This document shows, piece by piece, positions 32,709 to 43,199 of a stretch of DNA of 64,000 bases. A program made the position numbers and the translations under genes. Origin of the DNA: Sphingopyxis sp. USTB-05. Lineage in GTDB: Bacteria > Pseudomonadota > Alphaproteobacteria > Sphingomonadales > Sphingomonadaceae. The stretch is taken from the NCBI RefSeq assembly GCF_023822045.1, contig NZ_CP084712.1, forward strand, positions 3,965,001 through 4,029,000, written 5' to 3'. The notes below the pieces were generated by a model that was not told where the DNA came from, did not search any database, and was given only the letters and a program-made list of their open reading frames with translations. The stretch's first letter is position 1. Each line of letters begins with the position of its first letter.

Positions 32709-35120
32709 TCACTGGTCGAGGCGCATCGCCTGTTCGGCGAGTGAGTCCGCCAGCTCGCCCAGCAACGCATCGTCGATATCCGCCGCGGCGACATTTTCGC
32801 GCCCGATCAGCACCAGGACCGGGATCGCCAGCGGGCTGATCCGGTCGAGCGTCTTGTGCAGCATCGTCCCCGCGGCGCGGTCGAGCAGGTCGCCTAGCCG
32901 CGCAACGTCGGTCAGCCGCTCGCGCGCATCGGCCCACGCGGCCTCAAGCAACAGATGGTCGGGCTCATATTTGCGCAGCACGTCGAAAATCAGGTCGGTC
33001 GAAAAAGTCACCTGCTTGCCCGTCTTGCGTTTCCCCGGATGCTGGCGCTCGATCAGCCCGCCAATCACCGCAACCTCGCGAAAGGCGCGCTTCAACAGAT
33101 GCGAGCGTTCGACCCATTCGACGAACTCCTCCGACAGAATCTCGGCATCGAACAGGTTCTGCGGGTGCAGGACGGGGCGCAGCGACCATATCGCGATCGC
33201 ATAGTCCGACGCGACGAAACCCAATGGCTGCAAGCCCGCGCGTTCCATCCTTTTGGTGATGAGCATGCCCAGCGACTGATGCGCATTCCATCCTTCGAAC
33301 GGATAGCAGACGAGATAATGATTGCCCTCGTGCGGAAAGGTCTCGACGAGCAGTTCGCCAGGCCGCGGCAGCGCCGATCGCAGCGCCTGCATCTCCAGCC
33401 AGAAGCGCACATCCTCCGGAAAACGCTGCCAGCTCGCCGGATCGGCGAGAAAGGTTCGCACCCGGTCGGCGAGCCGCGTCGAGATTGCGAGGCGTGCGCC
33501 CATATAGCTTGGGATACGCGCGGGCCGCGTCGTCGCGCGCACGATCAGATCGGTATCGCGGATCGACTCGACTTCGAGGCTTAGGCCAGCAAAGGCGAAG
33601 GTGTCGCCCGGCGACAGCGTGCTCGCGAAATATTCCTCGACCTTGCCGAGCCGTCGGCCATTCTTGAACCGGACATCGGCCATCGGTGCTTCGACGATAA
33701 TTCCCGCGTTGAGCCGATGCTGCGCCGCCAACCGCGGATGCGCGATGCGCCAGCGGCCCTGGCCGTCGGGGGCGAGACGGCGGAACCGGTCGTAGCTTTT
33801 GAGCGCATAACCGCCGTCGCGCACGAAGCCGAGCAGCCGCGCGAAAATCTGGGGGTCGATCCAGCGATAGGGCTGGGCGGTGCGGATTTCGGCGAGCAGT
33901 TCAGCCTCGTCGAACGGCGCCGCGCAGGCGAGCGCCATCACATGCTGCGCGAGCACGTCGAGCGCACCGGGGCGAAAGCGGTCGGCGTCGCGCTCGCCCG
34001 CCTCGACCGCGTCGAGCGCGGCGCGGGCTTCCAGATATTCGAAGCGGTTCCCCGGCACGATCAGCGCCTTGCTGGGCTCGTCGAGCCGATGGTTCGCGCG
34101 TCCGATACGCTGGAGCAGGCGCGACGAGCCTTTGGGAGCGCCCATCTGGATCACGCAGTCGACGTCGCCCCAGTCGAGCCCCAGGTCGAGACTGGCGGTC
34201 GCGACGAGGGCACGGAGCCGACCCTCGGCCATTGCCGCCTCCGCCCGCTGGCGCGCTTCGCGGTCGAGGCTGCCGTGGTGGATCGCGATCGGCAGCGACA
34301 GGTCGTTGACCTTCCAAAGCTCCTGAAAGATCAGCTCGGCGAGCCCGCGGGTGTTGCAGAAGATGATCGTCGTGCGGTTCGTCGCGATCACCTCCATCAC
34401 CTGATGCACGGCGTAGCGACCCGAATGTCCCGCCCAGGGCACCGCGCCCTCGGGCAGCAATATCTCGATATCGGGGTCGGCGCCGGGCTCGCCTTCGACG
34501 AGCGTGACCGCGTCGGCATCCGCATCGGGCGCGAGCCAGCCGCGATACTGGTCGGGATCGGCAATCGTCGCAGATAGCCCGACGCGCCGGAGACCGGGAG
34601 CGATCCGCTGGAGCCGCGCCATCGCGAGGCTCAGCAAATCGCCGCGCTTGCCCGGCGCAAAGGCGTGGATCTCGTCGATCACGATGGTCTGCAAATCGGC
34701 GAACATCGTAAGGCTGTCGGGGTAAGATAACAGCAGCGACAGCGATTCGGGGGTCGTCAGCAGGATGTTCGGCGGGCGGCTGCGCTGACGTGCCTTCTTA
34801 TCCGAACTCGTATCGCCGCTCCGGCTCTCGACGCTGATGTCGAGCCCCATCTCGGCGATCGGACCGAGGAGGTTGCGCTCGACGTCGGCCGCGAGCGCCT
34901 TCAGCGGCGATACATAGAGCGTGTGCAACCGGTCGGACGGATGCTCCGCCAGATCGACGAGCGTTGGCAGGAACCCCGACAGCGTCTTGCCCGCCCCCGT
35001 CGCCGCAACGAGCAATGCGTGCTCGCCCCGTTCGCCCGCCGCGAGCATATCGGCCTGATGCCGCCTGAGGCGCCACCCGCGCGCGGCGAACCAGTCGGTG
35101 AAGGGGGCGGGGAGAGGCAT
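32709..35120 (-). CDS. Ligase-associated DNA damage response DEXH-box helicase (Lhr family)
   Basis: 803 aa, the Lhr-core length. Helicase motifs: RRHQADMLAAGERGEHALLVAATGAGKTLSGFLP (Q-motif and Walker A), TLYVSPLKALAADVE (Ia), VIDEIHAFAPGKRG (II, DEIH), GLSATIADP (III), IIFCNTRGLAELIFQ and VATASLDLGLDWGDVD (IV-V), and QRIGRANHRLDEPSKA (VI). The C-terminal half carries the winged-helix and Lhr-specific domains. Lhr helicases translocate 3'-5' on ssDNA and unwind RNA-DNA hybrids. The start at 35120 begins MPLPAPFTDWFAARGW, family-like; a longer open frame reaches into a palindromic repeat and is rejected. It heads the lhr-retropepsin-pdeM set. Confidence 0.93.
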   Translation of the reverse strand: MPLPAPFTDWFAARGWRLRRHQADMLAAGERGEHALLVAATGAGKTLSGFLPTLVDLAEHPSDRLHTLYVSPLKALAADVERNLLGPIAEMGLDISVESRSGDTSSDKKARQRSRPPNILLTTPESLSLLLSYPDSLTMFADLQTIVIDEIHAFAPGKRGDLLSLAMARLQRIAPGLRRVGLSATIADPDQYRGWLAPDADADAVTLVEGEPGADPDIEILLPEGAVPWAGHSGRYAVHQVMEVIATNRTTIIFCNTRGLAELIFQELWKVNDLSLPIAIHHGSLDREARQRAEAAMAEGRLRALVATASLDLGLDWGDVDCVIQMGAPKGSSRLLQRIGRANHRLDEPSKALIVPGNRFEYLEARAALDAVEAGERDADRFRPGALDVLAQHVMALACAAPFDEAELLAEIRTAQPYRWIDPQIFARLLGFVRDGGYALKSYDRFRRLAPDGQGRWRIAHPRLAAQHRLNAGIIVEAPMADVRFKNGRRLGKVEEYFASTLSPGDTFAFAGLSLEVESIRDTDLIVRATTRPARIPSYMGARLAISTRLADRVRTFLADPASWQRFPEDVRFWLEMQALRSALPRPGELLVETFPHEGNHYLVCYPFEGWNAHQSLGMLITKRMERAGLQPLGFVASDYAIAIWSLRPVLHPQNLFDAEILSEEFVEWVERSHLLKRAFREVAVIGGLIERQHPGKRKTGKQVTFSTDLIFDVLRKYEPDHLLLEAAWADARERLTDVARLGDLLDRAAGTMLHKTLDRISPLAIPVLVLIGRENVAAADIDDALLGELADSLAEQAMRLDQ

Positions 35121-35200
35121 GCGTTGAACGTGGGGCGGGAGCGAGGCGCGTGCAATGCTTCTCTCGTCGTCGGGGCGAGCGATTGCGGACCTCCCCATAT

Positions 35201-35292
35201 CGTCACCCCGGACTTGCTCCGGGGTCCCGCTTGATACCAAAACCAGCGGGCGCCTTGAAAAAGCGGGCTCCCGGGTCAGGCCCGGGATGTCG
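35201..35292. repeat. Type-1 palindrome pair (REPIN-like), copy C
   Basis: Arms CGTCACCCCGGACTTGCTCC and the inverse ending GGCCCGGGATGTCG, with substitutions relative to other copies (GGCTCCCGGGTCAGG instead of GGATCCCGGGTCAAG) that keep part of the pairing. It lies 80 nt upstream of lhr in a 220-nt gap and is therefore in or near the lhr promoter. Confidence 0.82.
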
Positions 35293-35340
35293 GACGTGGG
35301 CAATGAAACGTCCGCTCTCCACCCCTAAACGGGCCCTGGC

Positions 35341-35808
35341 TTAAAGCCGCGCTTCCATCCCCTTCAGCAACCCCCGCCAATGTTCCGCCAGCCGCCGCTG
35401 GAACAGCATCAGCTCGAACCCGTGCCGCGCGACATGCTGCTGCGGGATCGCATCCCAACCGCGATGCTCGACCGTCACGCGCGTCTCCGCACCGACTGCC
35501 TCGAAACGAACGTCGACCTCGGTCGCCTGATCGGCCTTGAAGCTCGGCAATCGCCAGCCGAACGCCAGCCGCTCGCCGGGCAGCCAGTGGCGCACCGGCC
35601 CGATTTCCCACTCCCTGCCATCGTCGAACCGCGTGACGAGCCGCCCGCCAGGTCCCGCTGGGTCGAAGCGCAGCTTCCCGTCGCCCTTGCGCGAAAGCTG
35701 GAACAGCGGATGGCTCTTCCACCACATGCCGATATCGCGCGTGAAAGCGGCGAATGCGATGTCCGGCGACACGCCGACGCGCAGCGCGACAATGACCGCG
35801 GCGGTCAT
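35341..35808 (-). CDS. SRPBCC/AHSA1-domain protein
   Basis: 155 aa. An activator-of-Hsp90-ATPase-homologue 1-like domain: VALRVGVSPDIAFAAFTRDIGMWW, RFDPAGPGGRLVTRFDDGREWEIGPVRHWLPGERLAFGWRLPSFKADQATEVDVRFEAVGAETRVTVEHRGWD. The family has a deep hydrophobic pocket and binds small lipophilic molecules. It is coupled to the ArsR gene just upstream (10-nt gap), the common regulator plus SRPBCC pair; ligand and function are unknown. It ends 40 nt from the REPIN-like repeat at 35201. Confidence 0.9.
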   Translation of the reverse strand: MTAAVIVALRVGVSPDIAFAAFTRDIGMWWKSHPLFQLSRKGDGKLRFDPAGPGGRLVTRFDDGREWEIGPVRHWLPGERLAFGWRLPSFKADQATEVDVRFEAVGAETRVTVEHRGWDAIPQQHVARHGFELMLFQRRLAEHWRGLLKGMEARL

Positions 35809-35818
35809 TCGGGCGCGC

Positions 35819-36145
35819 TCATTCGCCGCCCTCGACGTGGCGCTTGAACGCCGCGAGCTGGCGCGTCCACAGCGCCTCGGTGTCGGCCAGCCATTGCTTG
35901 AGTTCCGCCGTTGCGCCGTCCTTCAGCGAATAGATGCGCACGCGTGCGTCGAAGTGGGGATGCCCATCCTCGACCAGCCCACCCTCCTTCAGCGCGCGCA
36001 AATGGCGGCTCATCGCGGGCGGTGCGAGCCCGAGTTCGCCCGCAAGCTCTCCCGCGCTGCGCGGCCGCTCGCCCAGCAATTCGATCGCGCGCCGCCGTTT
36101 CGGGTCGGCGAGCGCGTCCAGCATCCGGTCGAGCGCGGCGCTCAA
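35819..36145 (-). CDS. ArsR-family transcriptional regulator
   Basis: 108 aa from the TTG at 36145, which overlaps the VOC stop (TTGA), suggesting coupled translation; ATG 36124 is an alternative giving 101 aa. The winged helix-turn-helix is clear: ALADPKRRRAIELLGERPRSAGELAGELGLAPPAMSRHLRALKEGGLVEDGHPHFDARVRIYSLK. No cysteine metal site is seen, so it is the metal-independent type often found with SRPBCC proteins. It probably controls its own VOC-arsR-SRPBCC operon through the AT-rich inverted repeat at 36641-36678. Confidence 0.9.
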   Translation of the reverse strand: MSAALDRMLDALADPKRRRAIELLGERPRSAGELAGELGLAPPAMSRHLRALKEGGLVEDGHPHFDARVRIYSLKDGATAELKQWLADTEALWTRQLAAFKRHVEGGE

Positions 36146-36615
36146 TCGTCGAGCCGCGTCTTTGTGGTGAACCCACCCTCGGCGTCCCACTCTTCGGCGG
36201 TCTTTTCCTGGACCGTCACGCCGAATGTCCAGATATGCCCCTCGGGGTCCTTTGCGCGGTAGCTGCGGTCGCCGTAGAATTGGGTCTCCGGCTCGGCGAT
36301 GATCTCGGCCCCCGCGGCGCGCGCTTTTGCGCAATGCGCGTCGATATCCTCTCCGACATCGAGCTGGACATGCACGGATTGCGTGTTCTTGCCGTCGATC
36401 GATTTCGGGCTCTTGTGATCGTCGGACCATTCGTTGCCGACCATCACCACCGAACTGCCGAAGCCCATTTCGGAATGCGCCAGGTTGCCCGCTTCATCGA
36501 GCAGCACGAACAGCGGCTCGAACCCGAAGGCCTGCTCCAGCCAGCGGAACGCCGCCTTGCTGTCCTGGTAACTGACGGCGCTCGAAAGCCCCTTGCCGCG
36601 CGGATGATCGACCAT
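36142..36615 (-). CDS. VOC-family (glyoxalase/bleomycin-resistance-like) protein
   Basis: 157 aa with the paired beta-alpha-beta-beta-beta units of the vicinal-oxygen-chelate fold: VSYQDSKAAFRWLEQAFGFEPLFVLLDEAGNLAHSEMGFGSSVVMVG and VQLDVGEDIDAHCAKARAAGAEIIAEPETQFYGDRSYRAKDPEGHIWTFG. Candidate metal ligands are His in the first unit and Glu/His in the second (DPEGHIW). PhnB-like or dioxygenase/glyoxalase roles are all possible. First gene of the VOC-arsR-SRPBCC operon. Confidence 0.88.
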   Translation of the reverse strand: MVDHPRGKGLSSAVSYQDSKAAFRWLEQAFGFEPLFVLLDEAGNLAHSEMGFGSSVVMVGNEWSDDHKSPKSIDGKNTQSVHVQLDVGEDIDAHCAKARAAGAEIIAEPETQFYGDRSYRAKDPEGHIWTFGVTVQEKTAEEWDAEGGFTTKTRLDD

Positions 36616-36640
36616 GATTCTCTCCCGAGTCGCTTAACTG

Positions 36641-36678
36641 ATTTCCATTTTATAGAATATTTTCGTAAAAATGAAAAT
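36641..36678. promoter_or_regulatory. AT-rich inverted repeat, candidate ArsR operator
   Basis: ATTTCCATTTT (36641-36651) and AAAATGAAAAT (36668-36678) pair at 10 of 11 positions around a 16-nt centre. It lies between the divergent VOC operon and glsA and is much more A/T-rich than its surroundings. Control by the ArsR protein is an inference from position. Confidence 0.5.
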
Positions 36679-36714
36679 ACATGCGTAAGCGCGTGAAGAT
36701 GCTAATGCTGCGCG

Positions 36715-37644
36715 ATGACCGACGATCTCCGCAATCATATCGACGAGGCGATGACGCTGGCGGCCGCACATCTCGGAAAAGGCCGCGTCGCCGACTATAT
36801 TCCCGCGCTGGCCAAGGTTGATCCGAACAAGCTCGGCTTCGCACTCGCGCTGCCCGACGGCACCGTCCACACCTCGGGCGACGCCGAAGAGCCCTTCTCG
36901 ATCCAGTCGGTGTCAAAGCTGTTCACGCTTGCGCTAGCGCTCCGCCGCGTCGGCAGTTCGTTGTGGGATAGCGTCGGGCGCGAACCGTCGGGCAGCGCGT
37001 TCAACTCGATCGTGCAACTCGAAAGCGAGCATGGCATTCCGCGCAATCCGCTGATCAACGCGGGCGCGATCGCGACGACCGACCGGCTGATCGACGGGCG
37101 CGGCGGCGATGCGGTCGCCGACGAGATTCTCGACTTCATGCGCGCGCGCGCCGGAGACGACAGCGTCGGGATCGATTTCGACGTCGCCTTCTCCGAATCC
37201 GAAACCGGCGCACGCAACCGCAGCCTCGCGCATTTCATGGACGCCTTCGGCAACCTCACGCACCCTGTCGAGACGGTCGTCGGCGTCTATTTTCGCCAGT
37301 GCGCGATTGCCATGTCGTGCCGCCAGCTCGCCCGCGCCGGGCTGTTCCTGGCGATGGAGGGGCGCGATCCGCTGACCGGCGAGCAATTGATCGAGCCGCA
37401 CCGCGCCCGGCGCATCAACGCGATCATGATGCTGTGCGGCCATTACGACAATTCGGGCGAGTTCGCTTTCCGTGTCGGGCTGCCGGGCAAGAGCGGCGTC
37501 GGCGGGGGCATATTGTGCATTGCGCCGGGACAAGGGTCGATCGCGGTCTGGTCGCCCGCGCTCAATGAGGCGGGGACGTCACTCGCGGGCGCGGTTGCGC
37601 TTGAACATTTTGCCTATGCGGCGGGGTGGTCGGTGTTCGACTGA
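36715..37644 (+). CDS. glsA: Glutaminase
   Basis: 309 aa, full length. The serine-dependent beta-lactamase-like fold shows [12 protein letters not shown] (Ser-x-x-Lys nucleophile motif at about residue 67), NALPDGS-equivalent and [26 protein letters not shown], with a Tyr-rich [11 protein letters not shown] segment and [29 protein letters not shown]. It hydrolyses L-glutamine to glutamate and ammonia in the cytoplasm. The ribosome-binding site is weak. It stands alone, divergent from the VOC operon, and its stop is 3 nt from the rlpA stop (convergent). Confidence 0.96.
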   Translation: MTDDLRNHIDEAMTLAAAHLGKGRVADYIPALAKVDPNKLGFALALPDGTVHTSGDAEEPFSIQSVSKLFTLALALRRVGSSLWDSVGREPSGSAFNSIVQLESEHGIPRNPLINAGAIATTDRLIDGRGGDAVADEILDFMRARAGDDSVGIDFDVAFSESETGARNRSLAHFMDAFGNLTHPVETVVGVYFRQCAIAMSCRQLARAGLFLAMEGRDPLTGEQLIEPHRARRINAIMMLCGHYDNSGEFAFRVGLPGKSGVGGGILCIAPGQGSIAVWSPALNEAGTSLAGAVALEHFAYAAGWSVFD

Positions 37645-37647
37645 CCC

Positions 37648-38052
37648 TCAGTCGTCGCTGAGCAGCGCCAGCTTCACGCGTGCAGTGCCGCTGCGGTGCA
37701 TGCCGATTTCGCGGGCGGCGGCGGTGCTGACGTCGATCACGCGGCCGTGCGCAAAGGGGCCGCGGTCGTTGATGCGAACCACGACGCTGTCGCCGTTCGA
37801 GGTGTTGGTGACACGCACCAGGCTGCCAAAGGGAAGCGAGCGATGCGCGGCGGTCAGTTGGGCCGGGTCGAAACGTTCGCCGCTCGCGGTGCGGTTTCCG
37901 GCCAGTTCATTGCCGTAATAGCTTGCCATACCGCCGCCGATTTCGGTTTCGTCGACGATGTCGGCGATCGGATTGTCGGTGACTTCGACTTCTTGCGCTG
38001 CGGCCGAAACCGTGAGCAGAAGCGGTATCATCATGGCAGAAAAGACCCGCAC
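37648..38052 (-). CDS. Septal ring lytic transglycosylase RlpA-like protein
   Basis: 134 aa. Signal peptide [20 protein letters not shown]; then one double-psi beta-barrel domain with the RlpA signature: [60 protein letters not shown] and [16 protein letters not shown]. It lacks the C-terminal SPOR domain found in septal RlpA, so localisation to septal peptidoglycan would need another partner. RlpA cleaves denuded glycan strands. Single gene downstream of gyrB's terminator. Confidence 0.9.
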   Translation of the reverse strand: MRVFSAMMIPLLLTVSAAAQEVEVTDNPIADIVDETEIGGGMASYYGNELAGNRTASGERFDPAQLTAAHRSLPFGSLVRVTNTSNGDSVVVRINDRGPFAHGRVIDVSTAAAREIGMHRSGTARVKLALLSDD

Positions 38053-38088
38053 GACATCATCCCCTTGTCAGAGGAGGCGCCAAAAGCA

Positions 38089-38116
38089 GCGGCGGCCTGC
38101 CAAGGCAAGCCGCCGC
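38089..38116 (-). terminator. Terminator of gyrB
   Basis: GCGGCGGC (38089-38096) and GCCGCCGC (38109-38116) form a perfect 8-bp stem with a 12-nt loop; on the minus strand it is followed by TGCTTTTGG. It lies 70 nt after the gyrB stop. Confidence 0.75.
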
Positions 38117-38185
38117 GCGTTAAACTGAACCTTATTTGCGTCCGGATGTGCGATTTGTACCGTTTTAACGGAACAATAACTGAAT

Positions 38186-40855
<2,670 letters not shown>

Positions 40856-40869
40856 CTAGTTTCGAAGGC

Positions 40870-41304
40870 ATGAAACATCGTCTCGTCACCCCCGCCGCCG
40901 CCTTTCTGATCGCATCGCTCGCCGCGTGCAGCCAGCCCGCGCCGCCCGCCGAAAATGCACCCGCAATTGCCGGCGAGCCGCTCGCCACGCGCGCGGTCAT
41001 GATCGGCACCGAGGGGCCGAGCCTGCCCGCTTGTTCGAGCATCAGCCGGGTCAAGGCTGGCGGAACCGACGTTTATTGGGCACCGGACGAGACGCGCGCG
41101 GTCAAGGCGAAGCTCGCCGGCGGCGCGAATGTTTCGCTATGCGAGGCCGCCGAGAATGACGCCTGGTTCGGCGTCGTCTTCGCCGCACCCGGAACCGATC
41201 CCGACATGTGCGGCGTCGGCAAGTCGGTCCAGAACGCCCGCGAATATCAGGGCCCGTGCCGCTGGGGCTGGATCAAGGGCGGGACGGTCCAGCTCGGCGG
41301 TTAA
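40870..41304 (+). CDS. Putative lipoprotein with SH3-like domain
   Basis: 144 aa. Signal peptide ending in a lipobox (AFLIASLAACSQP), so cleavage would leave Cys as the lipidated residue. The rest has a conserved-looking SH3-like pattern: SRVKAGGTDVYWAPDETRAVKAKLAGGANVSLCEAAENDAWFGVVFAAPGTDPDMCG and CRWGWIKGGTVQLGG, with four cysteines after the lipobox that could form two disulfides. The start at 40870 gives the signal peptide; the longer in-frame extension has no signal. It diverges from gyrB and shares its ~107-nt promoter region. Function unknown. Confidence 0.78.
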   Translation: MKHRLVTPAAAFLIASLAACSQPAPPAENAPAIAGEPLATRAVMIGTEGPSLPACSSISRVKAGGTDVYWAPDETRAVKAKLAGGANVSLCEAAENDAWFGVVFAAPGTDPDMCGVGKSVQNAREYQGPCRWGWIKGGTVQLGG

Positions 41305-41502
41305 AGCCGCAAAAGTCCCGCGTCAGCGCGTTCGATTTGTGTCTTTTGTGGCTTTAGGACCCGTGCGGGATCGCGGCGTCCGCGGGCGATGATTGACGAT
41401 CCAAAGAACGAACGATCAGGCTGATACAGGGATAATATAGGAAAGCGCCAATATCTCGGGATGCCGAAAGGCCGGAGGCGACCGGACGCTGACCTCCCAT
41501 AT

Positions 41503-41616
41503 CGTCACCCTCGAACGCGACACGTGGCTCGTTCGACTTGATCCGGGGTCCCGCTTGATGCCGAAGCCGGACGATGCGGAAGAAAAGCGGGATCCCGTGT
41601 TAAGCCCGGGAGGACG
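41503..41616. repeat. Type-1 palindrome pair (REPIN-like), copy D, with an inserted palindrome
   Basis: The right arm (AAAAGCGGGATCCCG ... GCCCGGGAGGACG) and the inner part of the left arm (TTGATCCGGGGTCCCGCTT) are intact, but the left arm is interrupted by about 22 nt reading TCGAACG, 12 nt, CGTTCGA, itself a perfect inverted repeat. Confidence 0.75.
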
Positions 41617-41656
41617 AAGCTCGGGCAACGACCGATTGCTTCCGTAGCGCCAGCAT

Positions 41657-41682
41657 AGCCCCTCCCCTGAAGTGGAGGGGCT
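41657..41682. terminator. Hairpin AGCCCCTCC/GGAGGGGCT, terminator-like on the plus strand
   Basis: A perfect 9-bp stem with an 8-nt loop followed by TTTGG on the plus strand. The upstream plus-strand gene ends at 41304, so if it is a terminator it serves a long 3' region; it may instead be part of the repeat cluster. Confidence 0.5.
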
Positions 41683-41700
41683 TTGGAAATGAAACGCCCG

Positions 41701-41922
41701 CTCCCCGCCCCAAAAAAAGACATCACCTTCAAATAGGTCTTTCCTACATTATCCGGCTGTGCGAGCCTCATCCGGCTCTTTCTTTCGGTGAACAAAAAGC
41801 TGGTCGCGGCCCGGCTTGTGGGTGCGATCACGATCGGACGTGCCGCGCACGTCCAGCACTCCGCGACTTGCAAATCGGGGCGCTCATAGGGCTGAACTTT
41901 CCTGAACTTTGGAATATTGCGC
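41701..41922 (+). repeat. ~215-bp interspersed repeat family, copy 2
   Basis: Same orientation as the copy at 24491. Conserved blocks: TCTTTCCTACATTATCCGGC, CATCCGGCTCTTTCTTTCGG, TGAACAAAAA, GATCGGACGTGCCGCGCACG, TCCAGCACTCCGCGACTTGC and GGGCTGAACTTTCCTGAACT. It lies ~85 nt after the REPIN-like copy D and 79 nt before the lipoprotein stop at 42001, so the whole 41305-42000 gap is repeats plus one hairpin. Confidence 0.85.
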
Positions 41923-42000
41923 GGCCCTGATCCCCGATCCAGCCGGCGATAGCCAAAGAGGGGAACGGCAGCTCACCACCCCAAAACCGACATTCCCTGA

Positions 42001-42513
42001 CTATCCGCGGCAATCCTCGATCACGCGGCCGATCTCCGACTGGACCGGCAGAGTCAGAGCGCCGCCGCCCGGCGTTTCGAGCGCGAAGCGGCCGCGGCTG
42101 AAGGCGATGCGGTCGAGCCGCGGGTCGCGATTGCCGAGGTTCGCGCTGCCGCCGTCGAAATTGATCTGGTCGATGCCCGCACTCGTTCGCAGGCTGACAT
42201 TGCCCGAAAGACCCGAGGTCACCCGGATACCGCCACCGCTGCACGTCATGCTGAGTAGCGGGCTGGCGCTGCCGGTCCGGACGAACGCCGCGGTGCGGCT
42301 GCCCGCATCATAGCGCCAGGCGCCGGCATCGACCGCACGATCCTCCCAACTCGCCGTCGGGGTCGGCAGCGGCGCGGGCGTCGGCGTGGGCGCGACCGGA
42401 CGCGGTGCCGGGGGCGGGGCGGCGGGCTGCGGGATCGCGGTACAGCCCGCAACAATGAGCATCAGCGCGCCCGTGACGCCATAGCGAAAACCCGGCTGCT
42501 TGCTGGTCATCAT
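42001..42513 (-). CDS. Pro/Thr-rich putative lipoprotein
   Basis: 170 aa. N-terminus MMTSKQPGFRYGVTGALMLIVAGCTAIPQ has a lipobox (LIVAGC); then a Pro/Ala/Thr-rich linker, then a C-terminal domain (WEDRAVDAGAWRYDAGSRTAAFVRTGSASPLLSMTCSGGGIRVTSGL ... IGRVIEDCRG) with two cysteines. No known domain recognised. The ATG at 42513 shares its A with the nitroreductase stop (TAATG), so it is the last gene of the MoxR operon; ATG 42510 is equally possible. Probably anchored in a membrane of the envelope. Confidence 0.72.
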   Translation of the reverse strand: MMTSKQPGFRYGVTGALMLIVAGCTAIPQPAAPPPAPRPVAPTPTPAPLPTPTASWEDRAVDAGAWRYDAGSRTAAFVRTGSASPLLSMTCSGGGIRVTSGLSGNVSLRTSAGIDQINFDGGSANLGNRDPRLDRIAFSRGRFALETPGGGALTLPVQSEIGRVIEDCRG

Positions 42514-43199
42514 TAAAATCCCTGCCAATCAATCACTTCGTCGAGCTGCGCGCGTGGCACCGCCCACTGGTTCACCGCCGCATCGGTGTCGGCATAGCCG
42601 ATCGCGAGCCCGGTGAACAAAATCTGTCCCTCGCCCAGTCCGAGCGTGCGCCGGACGGTTTCTCCATACATCGCCCAGCATTCCTGCGGACAACTGGCAA
42701 GGCCATGTTCGATGAGCAGCAACATCACCGATTGCAGCCACATGCCCATGTCCGACCATTGCGGCGGCCCCATGATGCGCGAACAATGAAGGAAAAGCAT
42801 CACCGGTGCGTCGAAGCCCCGGTAATTGTCCATGAACCGAGCGAGGCGTCCCGCCTTGTCTTCGCGCGGGATACCTAGCGAGGCGTAGAGCGCCTCGCCC
42901 ACCCCGAAACGGCGATCGGTCCAAGGTTCGGTCAGTTCGCGAGGGTAGATGTCATATTCGGGCTGCTGCCCCTCGCGCCCCATCGCGATTCGCTCGGCAA
43001 CCGCGTCCTTCACCGCCTGCCAGGGTTCGCCGGTCAGCACCGTCACCTGCCAAGGCTGGAGATTGCCGCCCGACGGCGCGCGCTGCGCGGCCGTGAAAAT
43101 CTCCCGGAGCAACGCCGGGTCGACGGGCCGATCGGTAAAGGCGCGCACCGAACGGCGCGCGTGCAGGGCCTGGGTAACGCTGGTGTCAGTCGCTGGCAT
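42513..43199 (-). CDS. Nitroreductase family protein
   Basis: 228 aa, FMN-dependent nitroreductase fold: ALHARRSVRAFTDRPVDPALLREIFTAAQRAPSGGNLQPWQVTVLTGEPW contains the FMN-phosphate-binding RRSVR and the APSGGNLQPW loop; ASCPQECWAMYGETVRRTLGLGEGQILFTGLAIGYAD is the C-terminal flavin-contact segment. It reduces nitro- or quinone-type substrates with NAD(P)H, or acts on others. It starts inside the RDD gene's 3' end (14-nt overlap) and ends sharing a base with the lipoprotein start. Its presence at the end of an envelope MoxR operon is unusual. Confidence 0.92.
   Translation of the reverse strand: MPATDTSVTQALHARRSVRAFTDRPVDPALLREIFTAAQRAPSGGNLQPWQVTVLTGEPWQAVKDAVAERIAMGREGQQPEYDIYPRELTEPWTDRRFGVGEALYASLGIPREDKAGRLARFMDNYRGFDAPVMLFLHCSRIMGPPQWSDMGMWLQSVMLLLIEHGLASCPQECWAMYGETVRRTLGLGEGQILFTGLAIGYADTDAAVNQWAVPRAQLDEVIDWQGF

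Noticed and set aside
31567..33204. 545-codon plus-strand frame opposite the retropepsin and lhr
   Set aside because: It runs across two real minus-strand genes, has an Arg-rich composition and no recognisable domain.
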